From Bacteroidota bacterium (lineage in GTDB: Bacteria; Bacteroidota; Ignavibacteria; Ignavibacteriales; Melioribacteraceae): DNA of 64,000 nucleotides. Positions within the stretch are counted from its first letter, which is position 1. The number at the start of each line of letters is the position of its first letter. Below, piece by piece: positions 25,680 to 34,556 of the stretch. The stretch is taken from NCBI GenBank assembly GCA_018818165.1, contig JAHISP010000084.1, positions 186,001 to 250,000 of the forward strand. Reading direction: 5' to 3'. The notes under the pieces were generated by a model. That model was given only the letters and a program-made list of their open reading frames with translations, did not search any database and was not told the origin of the DNA. Both the position numbers and the translations under genes were made by a program.

Positions 25680-26645
25680 ATGAAAGCTGTAAAATTTTTA
25701 TTCCTTTTGGTTGCTTTTCTGTTAGTTGAGTTTGCAAGCGGACAGGAAATTAAATGCAAATATTGCCAAAAACCAATTGTGGGTGATTATATTATTGTTG
25801 ATGGCTTTAAATATCACAGAAATCATTTTTTATGCGCAAATTGCAACAAGCCAATTGAAGGTAAATATTTCACCAAAAACGATAAATATTATCACGATAA
25901 GTGTTTTGAATTGTTGTTTCTTCCAAAATGTGCTGTTTGCAATAAGTCAATTAATGGTGAGTATTTAATTGATTCATTCGGAAACAAAATTCACAAACAT
26001 CACGAAGCCGAAATAGATAGATGCGATAATTGCAACCGAATTATTTCGGAAAACACTACAAACGGTGGAATAAAATATATCGACGGACGTAAAATTTGTA
26101 ATATTTGTTATGGAAACAGAATAAATTCTATTTATGAATATAAATCCGCATTAAGCAAAGTTATTACGCGACTTAAAGATTACGGCTTGCATTTTAGTGA
26201 ATCATCAATTTCGCTTAAAATTGTTAGTTTAAGCGAACTTCAAAGAGTTTCCGAAAGTCGTTATTCTAAAAGCGTTAGAGGATTTACGCACACATTAATT
26301 AAAACTTTAGGGAACAAAAAATCATTTGAGCACACTATTTATGTTTTGAACATGATTCCATCCAAATATGCCGAATCAACAATTGCGCATGAGTTAATGC
26401 ACATTTGGATTAGCGAAAATATTGCCAAAAAGTTAACTCCAAAACTTGAGGAAGGTAGTTGCAATTATATTTCATATATCTACTTAAAATCAGATTATTC
26501 GCAGGACGCAAAGGATATTATAAAACAGTTGAAAGAAAGTCCCGATAAAATTTACGGTGACGGATATAGAAAAGTGTTTGAGCGATTTAATGGGCGGGAA
26601 TTTAGTCAGTTTTTGAACTATTTGAAAACAAATGCAAGTATTTGA
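25680..26645 (+). CDS. Secreted LIM-domain protein with DA1-type zinc peptidase domain
   Basis: A 321-residue exported protein: signal peptide (residues 1-22), two LIM-type double zinc fingers (first from C26-x2-C29 through HFLCANC and HDKC; second from CAVC through EIDRCDNC and CNIC at about 140), then a C-terminal metallopeptidase with H237-E-L-M-H241 and E257-E-G-x-C261. The LIM plus HExxH plus EEGxC order is that of plant DA1 growth regulators, which are ubiquitin-activated peptidases. Bacterial relatives are known but their function is not. The protein lacks ubiquitin-interacting motifs and is predicted to leave the cytoplasm. The Glu20 residues after HELMH suggests HExxH...E zinc ligation. 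Confidence 0.87.
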   Translation: MKAVKFLFLLVAFLLVEFASGQEIKCKYCQKPIVGDYIIVDGFKYHRNHFLCANCNKPIEGKYFTKNDKYYHDKCFELLFLPKCAVCNKSINGEYLIDSFGNKIHKHHEAEIDRCDNCNRIISENTTNGGIKYIDGRKICNICYGNRINSIYEYKSALSKVITRLKDYGLHFSESSISLKIVSLSELQRVSESRYSKSVRGFTHTLIKTLGNKKSFEHTIYVLNMIPSKYAESTIAHELMHIWISENIAKKLTPKLEEGSCNYISYIYLKSDYSQDAKDIIKQLKESPDKIYGDGYRKVFERFNGREFSQFLNYLKTNASI

Positions 26646-26653
26646 TTTAAGTA

Positions 26654-26689
26654 AAAAGTAGTGAATGAAAAGTTTCATCCACTACTTTT
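26654..26689. terminator. Bidirectional terminator between the LIM-DA1 and Yip1 genes
   Basis: AAAAGTAGTG (26654-26663) pairs with CACTACTTTT (26680-26689), and inside it ATGAAA (26665-26670) pairs with TTTCAT (26673-26678), leaving one A-C mismatch. The two flanking genes converge on this hairpin and the arms end in A and T tracts on both strands. Confidence 0.88.
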
Positions 26690-26694
26690 AAATA

Positions 26695-27519
26695 TTATTG
26701 ATTAAGAAAACTTAAAAAAGGGATTGCTGTTGAAAGGAAGTAGAATAGTAAACTAAATCCAATCCACAAACCTAAAATTGTTCCAACATATTTTTTTGTG
26801 TTTTCTGATTTAAACATCTTGGCAAACGCAATACCAACAACTACGTAAAACCAAATTGAAAATACATCGAGCTTACTTAATAAAAATCCTAAAATTTCTG
26901 TTTTATCTAAACCGGCAAATGTAGTAATACTTAAATCGGTAACCATTTTACCCATTAACATTGCCACAATTACCTGAAGAATAACTTGAACACTTGCAAT
27001 ATAGAATGGTAATCCATATGCTACCATGGCGTTGCTATAGGGTCCTTCACCTTTAATACCAAACTTTACTACTGCAAAATAGAAGCCACTAATAACAAAA
27101 AATACAATAAATGTGAAAATTACAATACCTACAATTTGAGGAATTAGCATTGCCATTCCACCCTCTTCCATTCTTTCGCGAATTGTTTCAATTTGCGCAT
27201 CAGCTTGCTCTTGTGTCATTCTTCCACTGTTTACGGCTTCACTAAAATTCTTTTCAATCGATTCTAATTGTTTTTCCATCATTGAAAATTTGATTTCTGG
27301 ATTGCTTTGCATAATAAATGTTGAAAGACTTAATACAACAATAAAAACTAATAATGGTACTATCCAATCGATAGTTTTGGCTGGCATTTGGGCAATTTTT
27401 TCAAAAGTAGTTGTTGGTTCAGAAAATACACCAACCATCTTATCGGAGTGGTTTAGCTCAAATTCTTCCTCATCTAAAAGTTCATCTTCTTTCAAATTAT
27501 CATCGTTCAATTCACTCAT
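26695..27519 (-). CDS. Yip1-domain membrane protein
   Basis: A 274-residue protein with a 25-residue acidic N-terminus (ELNDDNLKEDELLDEEEFE), then VFSEPTTTFEKIAQMP, the usual entry into the bacterial Yip1 domain, and about five transmembrane segments. Residues about 85-120 form a charged helical hairpin (EKQLESIEKNFSEAVNSGRM) between the first and second segments. Bacterial Yip1 proteins have no established function. It appears monocistronic. Confidence 0.82.
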   Translation of the reverse strand: MSELNDDNLKEDELLDEEEFELNHSDKMVGVFSEPTTTFEKIAQMPAKTIDWIVPLLVFIVVLSLSTFIMQSNPEIKFSMMEKQLESIEKNFSEAVNSGRMTQEQADAQIETIRERMEEGGMAMLIPQIVGIVIFTFIVFFVISGFYFAVVKFGIKGEGPYSNAMVAYGLPFYIASVQVILQVIVAMLMGKMVTDLSITTFAGLDKTEILGFLLSKLDVFSIWFYVVVGIAFAKMFKSENTKKYVGTILGLWIGFSLLFYFLSTAIPFLSFLNQ

Positions 27520-27620
27520 GTTTCCTCCAAACTATTTTAAGATTTTAATAAAGGATTATCAGTCGTTAAAATAACACTTAAAAAAAATAAAAGAAACAAG
27601 AAAAAAAGACGAGGAGCAAG

Positions 27621-27690
27621 ATGAAAGACAAAAGATGAAAGACAAAAGATAAAAGACAAAAGACAAAAGACAAAAGACTTAAGATGGAAG
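27621..27690 (+). repeat. 14-base tandem repeat (five units)
   Basis: Units of 14 bases: two exact copies of ATGAAAGACAAAAG (27621-27634, 27635-27648), then ATAAAAGACAAAAG (27649-27662), ACAAAAGACAAAAG (27663-27676) and a diverged ACTTAAGATGGAAG (27677-27690). Each is itself a doubled heptamer. The array lies upstream of the Yip1 gene and probably varies in copy number by slippage. Confidence 0.85.
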
Positions 27691-27828
27691 GGAGAGAGAT
27701 AAAATGGGAATTTAGCATTGAACTTGCCAAATGCAATTTGCTTAAATTAATCCCGAAAAATTCTCTTTGCATAAAAAGATAATTATGTTTAATTTATGCC
27801 AAATTATTTAAGTTAGCAAACAAAAATA

Positions 27829-27924
27829 ATGATGAAATTTAAATTAAATAACAGAATAGAAACTGGATTAAATAGTCATATTAATAATATGATGAAGGTT
27901 TCGCATTTATCCCGCTTTTTATGA
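27829..27924 (+). other. Short open frame sharing a dispersed repeat with 62539-62610
   Basis: An ATG-to-TGA frame of 31 codons (MMKFKLNNRIETGLNSH at the start). The first two-thirds matches, at DNA and protein level without indels, the stretch at 62539-62610 (KLNNKIETRLNIHSS, then VSH). The shared core reads KLNN[R/K]IET[G/R]LN[S/I]H...VSH. Two related copies 35 kb apart point to a dispersed element or decayed paralogue. No ribosome-binding site is evident, so expression is doubtful. Confidence 0.35.
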
Positions 27925-28197
27925 GACAACAATATTTCATGTTTTCCGCACAATTTTAAAAAGGCTGAAATTATTTTAATTTGCAAAGATATTTCAAAAA
28001 TAGGTGTCCCGAGTTAATTTGTAAGTGTATTTTAAGATAAATGGAAAATATATATTGCAATTATTTCAGTACAGACAATCTCAAAATAATATGAACAAAT
28101 AAAGAATTCAAGACAATTGGATTTTTGAAAAAAAACAAGATAGATTCGTTATATTATTTTTTGTAGTATTAATAGCAAATTTGTAAATAGCAACGCT

Positions 28198-28220
28198 CTC
28201 GAATTAGCGATTCGAGCTAC
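28198..28220 (-). repeat. REP-like palindrome (GTAG + hairpin), second copy
   Basis: CTCGAAT (28198-28204) pairs perfectly with ATTCGAG (28210-28216) and is followed by CTAC, so on the minus strand it reads GTAG then a hairpin, as at 3474-3497. A second palindrome (GGCGATTCGCC) lies a few bases downstream. Confidence 0.4.
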
Positions 28221-28482
28221 AATGCAGGGCGATTCGCCAAATCGTAAAGCTGATAATGATAAACTTGTAAAACTGTATTAGAAATCGGCTAAATTACAAC
28301 AATGTCTTAAAAAGTTGAGGTGTTACAATACTGAAAACAGGAGACTTTGTTGAAAAAATAATTGTGACCCATATTGGAATTGCATGTCGAAAGAAGCTTC
28401 CAAAAACGATTATTATAACTAGGTATATTACAAAATCAACTTTTGCAACAATTAAAAATAATACAAAACATGAGACGCTCTC

Positions 28483-29085
28483 CTATTTTCTTTTTATGAA
28501 AAAGGATTTTAAGTAAAACAAAGCTAGAATAAATCCGATTAAGCTAATTGGAATCATAAATCCTGGCCATTTATTTGGTGAAAGCCATCCATATATTCCC
28601 ATTGAAAATAAATGTCCTAAAATAAAAATTGGGATAATAGTTCTGATTACATTTTTGAGACTATTAGGAATTTTCAACTTTCCATTTTCGGTAGGAAGTA
28701 AATTATCGCTTCTTAAAATTAAAAATCCAACAAAACCCGTAATACCAAAGAAAATAGTAAGGTAGCCAATTATATTTAACTCATTCTCAAAATAGAATTT
28801 CTGATAATGCTCTGGTCCCAATAATCTAAACGATATAAAAACGTGAATTGAAGTAAGAATAAATATTAACTTCCAAAGCTTTTTCCTTGCTTCTTTTAAG
28901 CTTGTTTTCTGGATGGAAAAAAGAAGTAGAAATATTACTGTTAAAGAAATTGCTTTATTAGTTATATAAAGTGGAATTTCTTCCAAAGGAACATTGCCAA
29001 AAAAGTTGTATCGTAATACTGCATAACCAAATGAAACAATAAAGGCGACAAATATTTTAAGACTAAAGTTGTTTGATAAAATCAT
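28483..29085 (-). CDS. Multi-pass membrane protein of unknown function
   Basis: A 200-residue protein with about six hydrophobic segments (for example FVAFIVSFGYAVL, AISLTVIFLLLFSI, LIFILTSIHVFISF, ISLIGFILALFYL). The general look recalls ferric-reductase-like or YedZ-like haem membrane proteins, but I see no convincing histidine pair, so I leave it unassigned. I choose the ATG at 29085, preceded by AAGGC, over an ATG at 29118; it still overlaps the end of the upstream hydrolase gene by about 20 bases, which implies cotranscription. Confidence 0.68.
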   Translation of the reverse strand: MILSNNFSLKIFVAFIVSFGYAVLRYNFFGNVPLEEIPLYITNKAISLTVIFLLLFSIQKTSLKEARKKLWKLIFILTSIHVFISFRLLGPEHYQKFYFENELNIIGYLTIFFGITGFVGFLILRSDNLLPTENGKLKIPNSLKNVIRTIIPIFILGHLFSMGIYGWLSPNKWPGFMIPISLIGFILALFYLKSFFIKRK

Positions 29086-29851
29086 AAATTGCCTTATTAA
29101 CAAAATCTGGATTTTCAATTGGCGACATATGTCCAGAATTTGGCACTACAAAAAAATGAGAATTTGTGATTTTAGAAGCAACTTCTGCCATTAAATTGGG
29201 TGGAGTCATTTCGTCAAATTCGCCACAAAGATGAAGAGTTGGAATACTTATTTTACTTAAAAATGGAGTTGAATCAACACGACTTAACATCGCAATTAAT
29301 GCCCCTTTTACTCCAATTGGTTTGTTTGTTTTGCATAGTGTTTTGATAGATTGGTAGTTGTCTGAATAATTTGTTTTATATCCAGAACTAAAACATGTTG
29401 GAACAAATCCTTCAACAAAAGCATCAAGACCATCTTCATTTATTTGCTTTATTTTGTTTGCACGTATCAATTTAATTTCATCTGTATCCGATTGTGCTTT
29501 TGTATCACAGAAGATTACACTTTTAAAAATATTTTGGTTTATCTCAACAGCGCGGAATGAAAGATAACCGCCCATTGATAGTCCACAGAGAATAGGTTTA
29601 CTCAAATTTAATTCTGAAATTATCATAAATAAATCTTCAGCATATTTTTCCATTGTGTACTGCCCATCGCCAACAACAGAAGCACCCAAACCCCGTATAT
29701 CGTATGTAATGCAAAAATAATTTTGACTTAAATATTCTACTTGCTTATCCCACATGGAGTGGTCGTAAGGAAAGCCATGAACAAAAATAATTGACTGGTT
29801 TTGTGAATTACCAGATGTATAAACGGCTAAATCATTAATTATGCTTTTCAT
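29063..29851 (-). CDS. Alpha/beta hydrolase
   Basis: A 262-residue alpha/beta hydrolase. The oxyanion-hole region is FVHGFPYD (near 24-30), the nucleophile elbow GLSMGG places the serine at 92, the acid is probably in LCGEFDEMTP, and the histidine lies in VPNSGHMSPIENP near the C-terminus. The family covers esterases, 3-oxoadipate enol-lactonases and haloperoxidase-like proteins, and the substrate cannot be assigned. Its 3' end overlaps the start of a membrane protein gene. Confidence 0.9.
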   Translation of the reverse strand: MKSIINDLAVYTSGNSQNQSIIFVHGFPYDHSMWDKQVEYLSQNYFCITYDIRGLGASVVGDGQYTMEKYAEDLFMIISELNLSKPILCGLSMGGYLSFRAVEINQNIFKSVIFCDTKAQSDTDEIKLIRANKIKQINEDGLDAFVEGFVPTCFSSGYKTNYSDNYQSIKTLCKTNKPIGVKGALIAMLSRVDSTPFLSKISIPTLHLCGEFDEMTPPNLMAEVASKITNSHFFVVPNSGHMSPIENPDFVNKAIYDFIKQL

Positions 29852-29956
29852 TCATGTTCCATTACAAATATTTAGGTTTTATAATTCTAAAATAATTTAC
29901 ACAGCAAACTAAATTATTTTAAAATTAAATCAAAAGAGGAATTTAAAGAAAAGTAT

Positions 29957-32900
29957 TTAGACCGAAAGAGGTACTAATGGAATTGTAAATTTAAAATTAC
30001 TGCCTTTGCCAAGTTCACTTTCTGCCCAAATAGTACCACCATTTTTCTCAATTAGTTCTTTGCAAAGAATTAAACCCACACCAGTTCCAGACTCATTTTC
30101 AGTGCCAACAGTTGTGTGGTGAACATCAATTCTAAAGAGTTTATTTATATCGGCTTGTGTCATGCCAATTCCATTATCTGAAACAGAAATTACAATGTTT
30201 TCATCTTTAATTTCAGATGAAATTTTTATCTGTCCGCCGCGCTGTGTAAATTTAATTGCATTAGCTAAAAGATTTCGCATCACAGTTCGTAACATTTTTT
30301 CATCTGCATAGATAATTAAATTATTACTAATTCTGGTTGTCATTTTAATATTTTTTGTGCTAATATTTTGTAAAAATACGAGAATTACTTTATTGGTAAT
30401 TTCTTCCAATTTAATATATGATGGAGAAAAGATCATTCTCCCAGTAGATGCTTGCGACCACTCAAGCAGTGCTTCAAGCAACTGATATATATTTTTTGTA
30501 CTATTTCGTGCAGTAGAAATCAATTCTTTTTTCTCACTTTCGGTCATATCACTAAAGTTTTCATCAAGCATTTGTGTAATACTAAGCAAAGTTCCAAAAG
30601 GAGATTTTAAATCATGTGAAATAATTGAGAAAAATTTATCTTTACTTAAATTTTCATCCTTTAATGCTTTTTGTATTTGCAGTATATCGTGTTCCCATTT
30701 TTTCCTGTCAGAAATATCTCTTTGAATTATATATATGAAATATTTATCATTTGTTCTTATTCTTTTCGCGGATATTTCTACGGGAATATATGAGCCATCT
30801 TTTTTATAATGTATAGATTCAAAATTTAATGGTTCACCAGAAAGTATTTTCTTTACTCTTCTAAAAATTTCATCTTGCTTTTCTTCAAGATGGAATAAGT
30901 TCATTGGTTTACCAATACATTCTTCCCTTGTATGCCCTAATGTTGCCGTCACAGCTTCATTAATATCTATAATTAGAGGAATTTGTCCTTCAGTGATTTC
31001 AGCTATGAATATTGGGTCAAAGGCTTGATCAAATGTGGTGCGGAATCGGCTTTCGCTTTCACGTAGAGCTTGCTCAGCTTCTTTGCGTTCGGATATATCT
31101 TTTAAATATCCACTAATTGCAATAGGATTATTGCTGTTATCAAAAATTAATTTACCAGAAATTTCAACTGGAACATGTTTACCATCTTTATGTTTTAAAA
31201 TTGATTCAAACGTTCTTCCAATATGTTTTGTGCCAAGAGAAATTTCTTCCGAGACTATTTCAACCACTTTTGCAAAATTTTCATCAGAATATAATTTCTT
31301 TACATTTAGATTCATAATTTCATCAACAGTATATCCAGTTAAGCGAAAAATTTCCGGACTAACATATTCAAAATCAAAATTTAAATTCACTCTCCAAATG
31401 GAATCAGTTGAGTTCTCGGCTAACAAGCGGTAATTGCTTTCACTAATCTCCAGCTTTTTAAGTGCCATTGTTCGCTCAGTAATATCACGCATAACACCAA
31501 ATATTTTAACAGCATTGCTGTTTAAATCACGAATTACCGTTCCATGGTCTTCAATAAATATATAGGTGCAATCTTTTTTTCTGAACTCATATTCTAAAAA
31601 GAAATCATTCTTACTTTCCAAAGCTAGAGCTAATGCGTTTAACGTTCTTTGTTTATACTCAGGTTTTATCATATTTTCCCATTCACTTAAATCGATATTC
31701 TGAAATTCGTGAATTGTATATCCTAAAGTATTAGTTAAATCACCAGACCATGAGATTATTCCAGAAATAATATCATAAGCATAAACTATTTGACCATTTT
31801 GCTCGGCAAGGATACGATATTTATATTCATTTTCAATTAGGTTCTGTTCAGCTTTTTTATGGTCAGAAATGTCTATTATTATGCCAACCATCCTAACGGG
31901 CAATTGTGATGCTGTCCATTCAATTATGTTTCCTCTAATCTGAACCCAAACCCAAAAGCCATTTTTGTGCTTCATCCTAATTTCAAAAATATAACTGTCA
32001 ATTTCATTTAGATAAAGCTTCTCTAACTCTCTCTCAAGGGCAATGCTATCTTCAGGATGTACCAAATTGTTCCATGTATCAATATTAATTGGTTCAAGTT
32101 CAGCAAGAGTATGTCCTGTAATTGCAGCCCATCGTTCATCAAACACTGCATCTTTGGTTTGAATATTCCAATCCCAAATACCTGCATTTGTAGCTCCAAG
32201 AGCTAATTTTAATCTTTCGCCTTTTTCTCTAAGCTTTCTGTTTATTTCTGCATCTTTCTTTATTCTATTTTTGAATCTATTTTCAACAGTTTTAATTCCC
32301 CAAAACCCAAAAATAATTAGTGAAATAAAGAGGGATATTAGTCTAAGCCGTTCATTCAAGGAATTTATCCAGAACTCTTTCATTGGCAGTGATACAGAAA
32401 TACTACCTCTAATATCACCTTTGTTGAAGTTCTTATTTTTGTAATGCTTTAAACTAGGTTCATCAATTTTTATAGGTTCAATAATTCTAAAAAATTCTTC
32501 CCCATCAATTTCAGTAAACTCACAAACTCGCTCAGCTCCATTTTCAAATTTAAGCATTGCACTTTGCTCCCATTCATCAGGAACATTTTCTATTCTATTG
32601 GAATTAAGTTCAATTATTTTTCCAGTAATATTATGCGATTCTTTATATTTATTTTGAAATTGTTCTATCATGCAGATATGGTTTATAAATCTAAGAGTAT
32701 CGCCTACTTCTGTTACAATATCTGATTTTGAGGAATGTTCTATGCAAAGGTTTGAAGAAACATTTTCTTTTAGCGAAACATAAACACCATTATATTTATT
32801 TAGCCAATCTCCAAATTCATTATCTTTGTCAAAATATGCTTGTGCTGTTGATTTTGCAATCTCTTTTATTTGTTGAAGGTTTATATAATAACTCCAAAGA

Positions 32901-32995
32901 AAAAAAGCAAAAACGATTATAATCCAAAGTGTAGTTATAGTAGTGAAATACCTTTTTACTCTTTTAAGTTCTGATGTAAGACTTTTATTACTCAT
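29957..32995 (-). CDS. Membrane multi-PAS sensor histidine kinase
   Basis: A 1012-residue sensor kinase. Two transmembrane helices (about 17-35 and 214-232) flank a large periplasmic sensor domain; four PAS/PAC domains follow (starting near 262, 390, 515 and 645; PAC ends such as DISDHKKAEQ and DISERKEAEQ), then HisKA with phospho-acceptor H794 (FFSIISHDLKSPFG) and a HATPase_c domain (NLLANAIKFT, DNGIGM, GTGVGLILCKELIEKNGG). No response regulator is adjacent, so its partner is elsewhere. Its kinase core is closely related to that of the neighbouring 465-residue kinase. Confidence 0.93.
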   Translation of the reverse strand: MSNKSLTSELKRVKRYFTTITTLWIIIVFAFFLWSYYINLQQIKEIAKSTAQAYFDKDNEFGDWLNKYNGVYVSLKENVSSNLCIEHSSKSDIVTEVGDTLRFINHICMIEQFQNKYKESHNITGKIIELNSNRIENVPDEWEQSAMLKFENGAERVCEFTEIDGEEFFRIIEPIKIDEPSLKHYKNKNFNKGDIRGSISVSLPMKEFWINSLNERLRLISLFISLIIFGFWGIKTVENRFKNRIKKDAEINRKLREKGERLKLALGATNAGIWDWNIQTKDAVFDERWAAITGHTLAELEPINIDTWNNLVHPEDSIALERELEKLYLNEIDSYIFEIRMKHKNGFWVWVQIRGNIIEWTASQLPVRMVGIIIDISDHKKAEQNLIENEYKYRILAEQNGQIVYAYDIISGIISWSGDLTNTLGYTIHEFQNIDLSEWENMIKPEYKQRTLNALALALESKNDFFLEYEFRKKDCTYIFIEDHGTVIRDLNSNAVKIFGVMRDITERTMALKKLEISESNYRLLAENSTDSIWRVNLNFDFEYVSPEIFRLTGYTVDEIMNLNVKKLYSDENFAKVVEIVSEEISLGTKHIGRTFESILKHKDGKHVPVEISGKLIFDNSNNPIAISGYLKDISERKEAEQALRESESRFRTTFDQAFDPIFIAEITEGQIPLIIDINEAVTATLGHTREECIGKPMNLFHLEEKQDEIFRRVKKILSGEPLNFESIHYKKDGSYIPVEISAKRIRTNDKYFIYIIQRDISDRKKWEHDILQIQKALKDENLSKDKFFSIISHDLKSPFGTLLSITQMLDENFSDMTESEKKELISTARNSTKNIYQLLEALLEWSQASTGRMIFSPSYIKLEEITNKVILVFLQNISTKNIKMTTRISNNLIIYADEKMLRTVMRNLLANAIKFTQRGGQIKISSEIKDENIVISVSDNGIGMTQADINKLFRIDVHHTTVGTENESGTGVGLILCKELIEKNGGTIWAESELGKGSNFKFTIPLVPLSV

Positions 32996-33145
32996 CTCAG
33001 CCCAACTTGACTTTTTTAATATTTCAAATACGTTCTATTCAGGTCCATCTGGTAATAACACCAATTCTTACTGGTTTTGGCAGGAAATCATTAACCCTTG
33101 TTTTCAAAATAAGAAACTTTGTCTATATTTTCAAATTATTAATAT

Positions 33146-34543
33146 TTAAGTTCTGTTATCTAACAAGGGAATTGTAAATATAAATTTGCTACCTTCGCCA
33201 AAATTACTTTCCACCCAAATATTAGTTCCATGTGTTTCAATCAACTCTTTACAAAGAATTAGCCCTAAGCCAGTACCTTTTTCATCATTTGTTCCAAGGG
33301 TATTATGGGTTACATCAATGCGGAATAGTTTTTCTTGGTCTTTTTCTGACATTCCAATTCCTGAATCTACTATAGAAATTTTCATTAGATTATTTTCAAT
33401 TTCAGATGTAACCAATACGGTGCCATTTTTATTAGTAAATTTAATTGCATTTGCTAATAAATTTCTAAGAACAGTTGATATCATATCCCTATCGGCAAAT
33501 ACTCTAGAATTGATGTCTACCGAATTTTTTAACGTAATTTCCTTTTTGAACGCATTGGCTTTTAAAAGGTTAACTAATGAATCTACTAGATGAAAAAGAT
33601 TAAAATCTATGGGGTTGAAAATCATTCTGCCTTGTTTTACTCTTGCCCAGTCAAGTAATCCTTCAAGCAATTCAAACGTATTTTTTGAACTTTCGTAAAG
33701 ATTATGGATAAATTCACGGCGCTCTTTTTCTTCAAAATCATCATAATCATTATCAAGCATTTCGGTAATGCCTAGCAAGCCAACAAATGGTGATTTGAGA
33801 TCGTGAGCAACAATTGAGAAGAATTTATCTTTATTTGCATTCACTTCTTTTAAGTTTTTTTCTGATTCTTCAAGTTTTATATTTAATTGAATCATTTCAA
33901 AAGCATTATCTTCTATTATACTTTCGTTTGCACGTAAGTCTTCAATATAGTCATGCATTTCTTGAATATCTTTTTTGTTTTCAAAATTATCATTAAGGAT
34001 AATTATGGTAATTGGAACTCCGTTTATAAAAATATCGTGCATGGTAATATCTAAAATAATTTCATTTCCTTCGCTATCAATACACGTTTCCTTAATTTGA
34101 ACATTTTTAATAGTTGAATTTCTAAATTGATAAAAATACTCTTTTAAACAATTCAACTCACTAATATCAAAGCAGTTTTGGTTTTCAATATCAATGTTAA
34201 ATTGAGTAATTCCTACATTGTTTACATTAATAAATTCATTTTTAAATTTGTCATATAAAAATGCAGGCGAATTGATAAAATTGAAAAGAGTAAAAATATT
34301 GCCTTCGTTCGAAATCATTTTTTCAACTTTTGTTGATTGACTAAACAATTTAAAGACTATTGGAAATGAAAATAAAATTCCAACAAGCCATAAAAATAAG
34401 TGTATAAGCAATATTTTATCAATTACTTCAAACGATTTAATTGTTTGGATATTAAACCGAAAAGAAAGAAATGCAATTGAAGTCCAACTAAAAGCAAGGA
34501 CTAATAACAACTGCCAGTTTTTATTTTTAGTTAAATTTTTCAT
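33146..34543 (-). CDS. Membrane PAS histidine kinase
   Basis: A 465-residue sensor kinase: two transmembrane helices with a very short outer loop (about 13-32 and 42-62), a PAS-like domain (about 85-185), a coiled coil, HisKA with H247 (FFSIVAHDLKSPFVG) and HATPase_c (NLLANAIKFTNKNG, DSGIGM, GTGLGLILCKELIETHG). It shares long identical stretches with the 1012-residue kinase just downstream in the same direction, indicating duplication of the catalytic core with different sensors. There is no regulator next to it. Upstream lies an unusual GC-rich structured element (34557-34628), which on this strand would be its leader. Confidence 0.92.
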   Translation of the reverse strand: MKNLTKNKNWQLLLVLAFSWTSIAFLSFRFNIQTIKSFEVIDKILLIHLFLWLVGILFSFPIVFKLFSQSTKVEKMISNEGNIFTLFNFINSPAFLYDKFKNEFINVNNVGITQFNIDIENQNCFDISELNCLKEYFYQFRNSTIKNVQIKETCIDSEGNEIILDITMHDIFINGVPITIIILNDNFENKKDIQEMHDYIEDLRANESIIEDNAFEMIQLNIKLEESEKNLKEVNANKDKFFSIVAHDLKSPFVGLLGITEMLDNDYDDFEEKERREFIHNLYESSKNTFELLEGLLDWARVKQGRMIFNPIDFNLFHLVDSLVNLLKANAFKKEITLKNSVDINSRVFADRDMISTVLRNLLANAIKFTNKNGTVLVTSEIENNLMKISIVDSGIGMSEKDQEKLFRIDVTHNTLGTNDEKGTGLGLILCKELIETHGTNIWVESNFGEGSKFIFTIPLLDNRT

Positions 34544-34556
34544 AATTCATAAAATA

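Larger units (their letters stand above)
27520..28482. other. Long gene-poor region with repeats
   Basis: About 960 bases without a supportable full gene. It contains a 14-base tandem repeat (27621-27690), a 31-codon open frame at 27829-27924 related to sequence at 62539, and a REP-like hairpin at 28198-28220 with a further palindrome (GGCGATTCGCC near 28228). A plus-strand frame near 28325-28506 is open but has no start codon. The region looks like accumulated debris. Confidence 0.5.

Noticed and set aside
27621-27690. Possible CRISPR-like repeat array
   Set aside because: Units are 14 bases in direct contact with no spacers, and no cas genes are present.
27578-27772. Minus-strand 64-codon frame over the tandem repeat
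   Set aside because: A Phe/Leu/Ser-rich frame produced by the repeat itself; no ribosome-binding site.
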